Shown here piece after piece: positions 57,742-64,000 of a stretch of DNA of 64,000 nt. A program made the translations under genes and the position numbers. This stretch comes from Rhyzopertha dominica (taxonomy: Eukaryota > Arthropoda > Insecta > Coleoptera > Bostrichidae). Numbering within the stretch: position 1 is the stretch's first letter; each line of letters starts with the position of its first letter. Below the pieces are notes generated by a model, which was not told the origin of the DNA, made no database searches, and saw nothing but the letters and a program-made list of their open reading frames with translations. The DNA is taken from positions 16,458,245 to 16,522,244 of the forward strand of contig QCXZ01000086.1 of the NCBI GenBank assembly GCA_025024175.1, given 5' to 3'.

Positions 57742-59399
57742 TCACTTATTCTTGATGAAAAGTCCACCTCTGGAAATAAAATAAACCCAGTCACCAACTC
57801 CATGTGTGAAAGTTGTCTTGTTCATCGGTGTACCTAAGTTATATTTATTTTTAAACTTATGGGCTACATAGCCTGCTATATATTTGAGCGATTCTTTATT
57901 ATTTTTTTCTTTGCTTTCAAAATCTTGTAATAGTTCTACGTTAACATTTATTTTGGACCAGAGGCCTGTATTCCCAGTACCCATATCGCTTACGATTCCA
58001 GCAACAACAAAACCAGCGTTGTAAAGATATGAAATTATGGAATTTAATATCTTTTTAGTCATTGGCCTGTCAAAATCATAAAAAACAGGTTGCTTCCAAT
58101 GGCCAATTAGACCCCGTGCCATAGCTACCTGACAGCTTTTATGAGGACCAATTGTCTGTTGTTTTTTTCAATATCTATTCTATTTGACACATAAATTTCA
58201 TCGAATGACAGAATACACAATCTTTCGATTTCTGTCATCTGGGGTGACATTTTGTGCATCAACCTAATTACATCGTGTAAAACACCTGGTTCAACTGAAA
58301 ATGTGGAAGCCCATTTGCGTAAAGTTGAAAGTGCAGGCAAGGGATATTTATGCAGTCTTAAATACCGATATGCCTTAGGACTTACACTACGCAAGGATAT
58401 TGCTGAAGCAATATCTTCAGGCGACCACCGCACGTTTTTATTTTTGGGTTGTAAAATTCTTCTCACTTGACCCGGTGTAAATATTTTTTCGCGCATGTCC
58501 TCTACATTCTTCATCTTCCTATCACAATTTTTAATTTTTTCTAATAACCTTTTGTTCTCGTCCTCTAAGCTAGATATTTTTTGCCTAAGTTCCAAAATCT
58601 CACCTTGCTGATCCCTAATAACAAAAAAATATTATTAGAAACAAATACATATAGCCCCGAAAACATCATGTCAATAAATAAATTCATACATTAAGCAGAA
58701 GGTCCAAACTCAAATATCTGGTTCTTAATACTTTTCAAAGGAAATACTCTTCGGAGTATCTGTGGGTGTACACATGCTGTATACACCAATGGAAATGATT
58801 TTACGAACCATTTATAATTAAGCGGTATTTATGCAGGATGAAATAAAGACGTATAAAAAAGCTGACGTGGTTTGCTCAGCTGGTACTGATTCATATTCTT
58901 CTAACCCCTTTTCGAAGATAATGCTGGCATCTTGCTCATCGCCCAACATATTCTCTGTATTCCGAGGCAGGAGTATTGCTAAAACGTCATTCCGTTTGAG
59001 TCTTTTTGCCAACGTGGCTGACCTATCTGAATTACAGTCATACTGTTTTCTTTTGCCAGGTAGATTTAACGTAGGCACTGCATCGGATCTAATATTTCTA
59101 TGATTTGGTGGAGTATAGTTTAGTAGTACTTGTTTGAGAGATGGCCGTTCAAAACAGTTGCTATCAAAGTGAGCTGAACATATACAAGCTGAAAAAATTA
59201 ATAACATTGTATTTACATTAACTAAAATAATTATTTACTGTTTATTACCATTCTTCAAATTTATCTTGTCCTCTCGACGACACGCAATGATCCACTTGTT
59301 CAAGAGCTCCTTGTCCTTTGGAAGACGAATATATTTAATTTCCGTGCCTTTTGTTGTCCTGCTATAGTTGTCACATTTAGCAACTGCGCACCCAGGCAT
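57742..59399 (-). pseudogene. Second THAP / P-like transposase gene, internally deleted
   Basis: Exon 1 (59399-59249, ATG) has PGCAVAKCDNYSRT and WIIACRREDKIN; exon 2 (from 59188) opens ACICSAHFDSNC in phase, completing the THAP C2CH finger, and runs through DAVPTLNLP. Exon 3 (from 58614) encodes a coiled coil, FTPGQVRRILQPKNKNVRWS, YRYLRLHKYPLPALSTLRKW, LCILSFDEIYVSN, a slip, ARGLIGHWKQPVFYDFDRPM and VVAGIVSDMGTGNTGLW. It then jumps straight to ESLKYIAGYVAHKFKNKYN, so the middle (second half of the catalytic fold and the insertion domain) is deleted. The slip near 58165 lies in an A7 run. The donor of exon 2 is not resolved. Confidence 0.75.
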
Positions 59400-59880
59400 T
59401 GTCTATCAGCGCGCAAAATAGGTGTAGGTATTTAACAATTATTTTCAAATGTAGGTANAACTGNTTGCACGCGTTTTAAAACAGTGGANACACGAACACG
59501 AAACTGTTATCGTTGTACTTGCCGCGTTGCCGTCCAGAACCGACCATTTTGCTTCGCAGTGACATCACCAGCGCGCGCGCGACGCGTTTACGTTTCAGAT
59601 GCATACCGGTATAAGTGTATCGTGCTGTAGACTACATTGCTTTCCATTGTTGTAGGTGTTTTGTCTTTTAGTTTAGTATATATCCTAGAAATTTTATTGT
59701 TGCTATAAAAGGTCAATTTGACATTGTATGGTTTCAATATGTTGTCAATTCTGTGTGATAATCCTTCTATATAAGGAAATTTCTGGTATGTAGGTGGTTG
59801 AAGGTTACTATAAGTAACTTAAGTAGTATTGAAGAACTCTCTGAAAACCGCCTTAATAAAGAATCTGGGGTAGTTGTTCT

Positions 59881-60135
59881 CTACATAAATGTTTTCAGTT
59901 TTTCTGAAATTTTATCTTTGTACTCTTTATGGCCGATATAGCGTTTCTTAATAGTTGACAGTTCGCTCACAAATTCTGCATTACAAAACAGGCACTTTCC
60001 CTTATAAGAATTATCTTCCAAGTTTCGTAGCCACGCTTTAAATTCAGGAATCTGTAACCAGGATTTACAGAATTTTTGTTTGAAATGGCTGCGTTTTCTG
60101 GGAGGTGTCTGAAGATTCTTAGAAAAGAAAACCAT
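59881..60135 (-). CDS. BED-like zinc-finger ORF, probably an isolated transposon exon
   Basis: A minus-strand frame of 84 codons contains KQKFCKSWLQIPEFKAWLRN, NSYKGKCLFCNAEFVSELS, and IKKRYIGHKEYKDKI. The W-L-x-(D/I)PEFKxWL lead-in, C-x2-C and H-x(3-5)-H-like end are those of BED-type fingers at the N-terminus of hAT-like transposases and related host proteins. It ends at TAG without a downstream catalytic domain. Upstream sequence (60136-60300) shows no clear promoter. Confidence 0.5.
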   Translation of the reverse strand: MVFFSKNLQTPPRKRSHFKQKFCKSWLQIPEFKAWLRNLEDNSYKGKCLFCNAEFVSELSTIKKRYIGHKEYKDKISEKLKTFM

Positions 60136-60859
60136 TAAAATGTTAATAACTACAGTGTCTTAGTGCTGACATACCACACATTGATGCTTAATTCAGGATT
60201 TTTAGACTTTAACCGTAAATCAACCGTACACGTGAAGGTATCACACAACACGTGTACATAAACATAACCTAAAACGTAGAACAAAATTCGACAATATGGC
60301 AACTGACAACCTGCTAACCGAAGTTAGGTTCACACCAGCATCAGCAGAGTGTATCTAACAAACCATCACCGGTCGCCTCACTTATTAAACATCCCTCAGC
60401 ACATAGTATTGTGCAGGATTTTTGTTGTAGTAAGCACGAAATTACCAGAAATACCGTGTTTTTCAACACGGTCAACCGTGTCCGGAAAATTTGACGATTT
60501 GTCGTAGAAACACGGTAATTACCGTGCCGTTGGCAACACTGGTAGTGCCCAAACTAATAGTCGCGGCGCGTACGATACCGTCCCTACCAGCAGCGCCTTC
60601 TTAATATCCTGGCCGTCAGGCAGAATTTGTGACGTCACCCATTGGGTCGGGCAATAGCCGGGCGCTTAGCGCGAACGTTATCCAAATCGTGACATTTACC
60701 ACAGAATTTCAAACTATTTTATTACTCCATTCCACACCACCCCTGAGGTTGAGTACAAGGTGCGTTTTTTTTTAGGTGGTTTCCCCGGTAGGCCTAGTCC
60801 ACACGAATATGAGTAATTAGGTTCATGATTAAGTACATGAATGTCGAGTAAATGTGGCA
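60136..60859. other. Non-coding, GC-richer stretch with palindromes
   Basis: Lies between the BED-like ORF and the end of the large THAP gene. Near 60540-60680 the sequence is GC-rich, with GACGTCAC and GCGGCGCG words, and may be a promoter or a repeat end. No gene supported; a 61-codon minus ORF overlapping the THAP gene's end is a shadow. Confidence 0.4.
60439..60526. repeat. Palindrome pair: CCGTGTT hairpin and a 16-bp perfect palindrome
   Basis: CCGTGTTTTTCAACACGG (60454-60471) is a perfect 7-bp stem with a 4-base loop. CACGGTAATTACCGTG (60511-60526) is a perfect 16-bp palindrome. The two share CCGTG units with each other, and a third CCGTG lies between them, as in subterminal arrays of small elements. 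Confidence 0.6.
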
Positions 60860-63787
60860 CTAGATTAACCAAACATCTTTGTTGTACACCACAACACATT
60901 TAATTTGACACAATTTATGCAAGGTTGCAACAAAAGGATTGCTAGCCACGACTCTATTGCTTGAAATATTTAACTTTCTATGTTTAGTTTCAATTTCACG
61001 AGAATTATCTTTTGCATTGCTTTCCTGAATTAAGTTTGTTTTAACAGCAGTATAATTTTTTAAAAGTATGTTAACCCATATATTTATGCAGTAATTACTT
61101 ATTTCAATGAATGACCTTTCACAATCTGTACACGATTCTTGATTTTCAACGTCCAGTTTTTCTAGCAGCAATCCTTTAAGTGCACTTTTCTGATTCGAAC
61201 AGTCTAAAAACAGTCTCTCACACTCATACTGTTCATCAATCAATATATGAAATACTTTATAAACATATATGGAGAGATCAATAGATAATTGGGACGGATA
61301 TTTTAAACCTCCTCTGTTTAACAAATTTATATATTTGGCTTCATCTGCGAATTCATAGTCCAGCTGTTTTTCTTGGACTAAAATTGTACGGCACTCAGGG
61401 CATTTTAATTTCTGAGAAGCTTTGTCCGCAACATATCCCGCTATGAAAATTATAATCTGTAATGTCTCTGAATCCAGTTCGATATTATTATCATTTAAAA
61501 CATCATCTATTTTGTCAAGTACAATATGTACATTTGTGTCGATGTCGCTTGAGTCATCTATCTCATTAATCTGATGTATCACATCTTTAACGTGCAACCT
61601 GTCCGTAACGGTGCAACTCAATTTTAATAAACTTGTGACTTTCAATTTCCTTTCTGATTCAACTATCTGCTCAACAGAAACATTATAGTTGCACCCACTC
61701 ATTCTTCTGTATTTTCCGAATCTTCGTTCTAATTCGTCGGTTTGAAACGTCCCTAGCAACACATACGAAAATTGTAAATTGTTAAGTAAATGAAGACACA
61801 GCTTCAATAACGTTTCTGTAGTATGCAATATAGCAAAATGTGTCTCTCTGCTAAGTTTACACGCACGTTTTGGTCTACCCTCAACTTCAATGTCGTTCCA
61901 ACTTCTCAGCCAATTGCAAAATTTAGATAAGTACTGAGCGTTTTCTTGATTCAAATTGCGTATTGGTTCTGCATATATATCTCTCAAATGGGCACCTTTA
62001 TAAGGATGTTTAACATTTACTGTTTGCCACCACTGTCTAATAACTGTCAGCCATTCTGATGTGCCCGAAGAGTCGTGATCGAACATATGTGACAAGCAAT
62101 TAATTGCAGCTATCGTTTTCTCATCAAATATTTGCAGAGCATGTTTAACATTCTGTCGTTCTAATGCATTCGGGAAACATACTTTATATGTTAAACCAGG
62201 CGCATGTTTTATTACGGAAAGCTTCTGATGTTCATATATTTTTTGAATATCTGTGAAGCGACTTGTTTTTGTAGTTTCAAAATCATTAAATGATGGATAT
62301 ATAAATGTTTTCGTCTTTTCATTGATCCAATTATTTCTTAAATTCTTTATTATATGTACTGTGTCAAAAAGCAGGAATATTTGTTTACTGGCATCAATTG
62401 GGCTCTGTACACAAGACTGTATATTGTCACCACCACATAATAACTTAAATAATTTTACATTCACTTTGTTATTGTCTGTTACAATGCAAACAACTTCGTA
62501 CCCCGTTTCGTGCAGTAAATTTAGAACCTTTAGAGTTGAGTCATATAAAAAATTACTTTCTAGTTTCTTCACTGGTATTAGTGCCACAACATCCTTGTTA
62601 TTAGACAGCAGCGATTTTATCATAAACGTCTGGATTGTTGTAGCTGCTGTTATCTCGGACGAATTATTAGCGACTCCTATAACTTTATTTGCTTTGTAAG
62701 TAATTTTTGGCTTAACATATATTTCATCAAGCAACAATGACACGAGCCTTTCGTGTGGTTGAATGTTGGAATTTTTCTGCTGTAGGTATTTTTTCAATGA
62801 ACTATTCATGTTTGTACCAATATTCGACAAGTTAAATGTTTTTAAATACGTGGGGTGTGGTAAAATAAATATATTCAGTTCCCTCAAAAATCTGTATGCT
62901 GAAGGAAATGAGAAAAAAATGGAACAGGATAGTTGTAAGTATTCGGGCGAATATCTCACCTGTTTGGACGAACACAGTATCAACTGTTCATTAATAAAGT
63001 TTAGAGTAGCATTTACCCTTTCATTATCACTAAGGCTCATGCAATCTTTCAATTGTGTCTGAATTGCTGCAAGTCTCTCGTCAATACTAATTTCAGCATC
63101 CTTCATATTGTTTACACAATTTAGCAGATTTTCTAATTTAGAAAATGTGTCACATTTATGCTCGACACCCAATAACCACTCAAAATTTTGTAGATTAAGC
63201 TGTGTTTCTTTGCAAAATATCTGAATTCTCAAATTATTATCTATAGTTACCGTCTTGCAAATGGTTGGATTGTTATTAAAGTCAATTTTCAAAAAATATA
63301 AACTGTTATCAGCGCTATGTACGATCCACTCCTTGTGGTTAACTTTCGATAAATTTGCTAAAATTTCGTTAAAGTCGTTAATCATATCATTATGAAGCCA
63401 TTCATCGTATTTGTTATTTTCCCGCTGGAAGTATTTTCTTTTTCTAAAGTGTGGATCGACACGTTGTGGGGCTGGAGCTGTTGTTAAATATTTTGGTAAA
63501 CCAGGAAAAATTGACGGATAAGCACCGTCTGTCAAGCCAATTTTTTTTCGCGGAACAATTAATTCAGAACCATCTGGGCGAGTCACACGCGTTTCTTTTA
63601 TTAAAAATTCTGCAGAAAAATGTTTCATGCAAACGACCGTATTTTTTGTAACAATTAAATCATCGCGAGGAATTTTCTTTCTCCAAAGTTCTTGTCTCGT
63701 TTTATCGCTTGGAAAAGTAAAAACGGGTACGTATTCACCCTTATAATAATTTGCCTGGCATCCCGGCACACAACNGCTTTTAGGCAT
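60860..63787 (-). CDS. Full-length THAP / P element-like transposase, uninterrupted 975 codons
   Basis: A single minus-strand ORF from ATG at 63787 to the stop at 60860. Residues 6-56 carry a THAP finger (C6, C10, C53, H56) and GAYPSIF at 88-94 is the AVPTF-type end of the domain. A coiled-coil-like stretch follows. LLLDEIYVKP (351-360) and CIVTDNN (434-440) correspond to the first two acidic sites of P-type transposases; FDTVHIIKNLRNN (474-486) is the block after them. TDELERRFGKYRRMSG (683-698) holds the last acidic pair, and IFIAGYVADKAS the C-terminal signature. One N makes residue 5 unknown. Length is above the usual 750-900 because of a long region between THAP and the core. It may be an active element or a domesticated gene. 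Terminal repeats were not found. Confidence 0.85.
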   Translation of the reverse strand: MPKSXCVPGCQANYYKGEYVPVFTFPSDKTRQELWRKKIPRDDLIVTKNTVVCMKHFSAEFLIKETRVTRPDGSELIVPRKKIGLTDGAYPSIFPGLPKYLTTAPAPQRVDPHFRKRKYFQRENNKYDEWLHNDMINDFNEILANLSKVNHKEWIVHSADNSLYFLKIDFNNNPTICKTVTIDNNLRIQIFCKETQLNLQNFEWLLGVEHKCDTFSKLENLLNCVNNMKDAEISIDERLAAIQTQLKDCMSLSDNERVNATLNFINEQLILCSSKQVRYSPEYLQLSCSIFFSFPSAYRFLRELNIFILPHPTYLKTFNLSNIGTNMNSSLKKYLQQKNSNIQPHERLVSLLLDEIYVKPKITYKANKVIGVANNSSEITAATTIQTFMIKSLLSNNKDVVALIPVKKLESNFLYDSTLKVLNLLHETGYEVVCIVTDNNKVNVKLFKLLCGGDNIQSCVQSPIDASKQIFLLFDTVHIIKNLRNNWINEKTKTFIYPSFNDFETTKTSRFTDIQKIYEHQKLSVIKHAPGLTYKVCFPNALERQNVKHALQIFDEKTIAAINCLSHMFDHDSSGTSEWLTVIRQWWQTVNVKHPYKGAHLRDIYAEPIRNLNQENAQYLSKFCNWLRSWNDIEVEGRPKRACKLSRETHFAILHTTETLLKLCLHLLNNLQFSYVLLGTFQTDELERRFGKYRRMSGCNYNVSVEQIVESERKLKVTSLLKLSCTVTDRLHVKDVIHQINEIDDSSDIDTNVHIVLDKIDDVLNDNNIELDSETLQIIIFIAGYVADKASQKLKCPECRTILVQEKQLDYEFADEAKYINLLNRGGLKYPSQLSIDLSIYVYKVFHILIDEQYECERLFLDCSNQKSALKGLLLEKLDVENQESCTDCERSFIEISNYCINIWVNILLKNYTAVKTNLIQESNAKDNSREIETKHRKLNISSNRVVASNPFVATLHKLCQIKCVVVYNKDVWLI

Positions 63788-64000
63788 ACCTACTTAAATT
63801 TAGGTACGTACCTGCCGACCTTTTCCACGAATAGGGTCAATGAGCCAGTAGTCGGACAGTTTAGACAAATCTGAAGTTAAATCATGAATAAAAAAATATT
63901 CATTGGGGCAATAGAGCCACCGCCTTTTGAAATGGAGAGTTTGATTATTTGGCTTAATGTTTAATATATTACTTTTATCTATAAACCTACTAATTATTTG
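63788..64000. other. 5' flank of the large THAP gene
   Basis: Upstream of the minus-strand ATG there are only short AT-rich sequences and a TAGGTACGTACCT palindrome-like word at 63799-63811. A 26-codon plus ORF starting 63883 is not supported. Confidence 0.3.

Noticed and set aside
62253..63062. Plus-strand ORFs of 148 and 99 codons
   Set aside because: Lie fully antisense to the THAP/P-like transposase.
1..64000. Possible tRNA, rRNA or CRISPR array
   Set aside because: No cloverleaf with both internal promoter boxes, no rRNA-like blocks and no regularly spaced direct repeats with unique spacers were seen; the 16-bp tandem units at 41.5 kb have no spacers.

Overview
The window looks like a piece of a transposon-rich arthropod genome, probably an insect. 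It is AT-rich. Short spliced introns with GTAAGT-like donors can be read directly. It carries P-like (THAP), hAT, PIF/ISL2EU-like and Ty3/gypsy elements, non-LTR elements, TA-flanked MITEs, and the ACACCCTGTATA repeat ends familiar from insect genomes. I could not fix the species. I saw no bacterial operons, rRNA, tRNA or CRISPR. Most ORFs longer than 60 codons are fragments or shadows of mobile elements. Nearly all large coding pieces can be assigned to an element class.

Layout. 0-1.3 kb: the 3' part of an ORF with a basic coiled-coil and barrel-like tail. 4.0-10.4 kb: a Tc1 remnant, then two adjacent plus-strand genes of an old two-gene element (a spliced SAM-family accessory gene and a C2H2 plus CACTA/CMC-like transposase-family gene), then a minus-strand SAM-exon copy. 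10,569-15,580: a complete hAT element with an identical 8-bp target duplication (GCCGAGAG), an arthropod-type TATA/initiator promoter and a BED/hAT transposase with one frame break. 15.7-18.9 kb: a five-exon THAP/P-like transposase gene with a 114-bp TA-flanked MITE in its last intron. 19-22.4 kb: MITE-like inverted repeats and another SAM fragment.

22.7-27.5 kb is the least ordinary stretch. It holds a two-exon gene with a TATA box and a signal-peptide exon (A), a paralogue of its second exon (B), and a one-exon secreted Cys-containing protein (C). A decayed paralogue of C (D) lies 10 kb away at 37.6 kb. I recognise none of these families. 30.9-32.1 kb holds a broken, possibly virus-derived nucleoprotein-like sequence. 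33.8-37.1 kb has gypsy gag remnants and a hAT transposase split by a smaller hAT with its own target duplication.

40.5-45.4 kb carries the first four exons of a minus-strand gene (E) with an intact, phase-consistent frame. Its intron 1 was enlarged by a ~3.6-kb inverted-repeat insertion holding tyrosine-recombinase and RING remnants. Gene E and the SAM-family pieces share one homologous segment behind different N-terminal modules (ubiquitin-like versus SAM). 46-52.4 kb is a graveyard of hAT, gypsy and LINE fragments. 54.3-56.9 kb has a SWIM/YqaJ gene convergent with a DDE_Tnp_4 remnant, as in ISL2EU-type elements. 57.0-63.8 kb has a PIF remnant, an internally deleted P-like gene, a BED-like exon, and an uninterrupted 975-codon THAP/P-like transposase.

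Many frame breaks sit in A or T homopolymer runs, so some apparent pseudogenes may be assembly errors. All family calls are from motif recognition by eye; no search was run.
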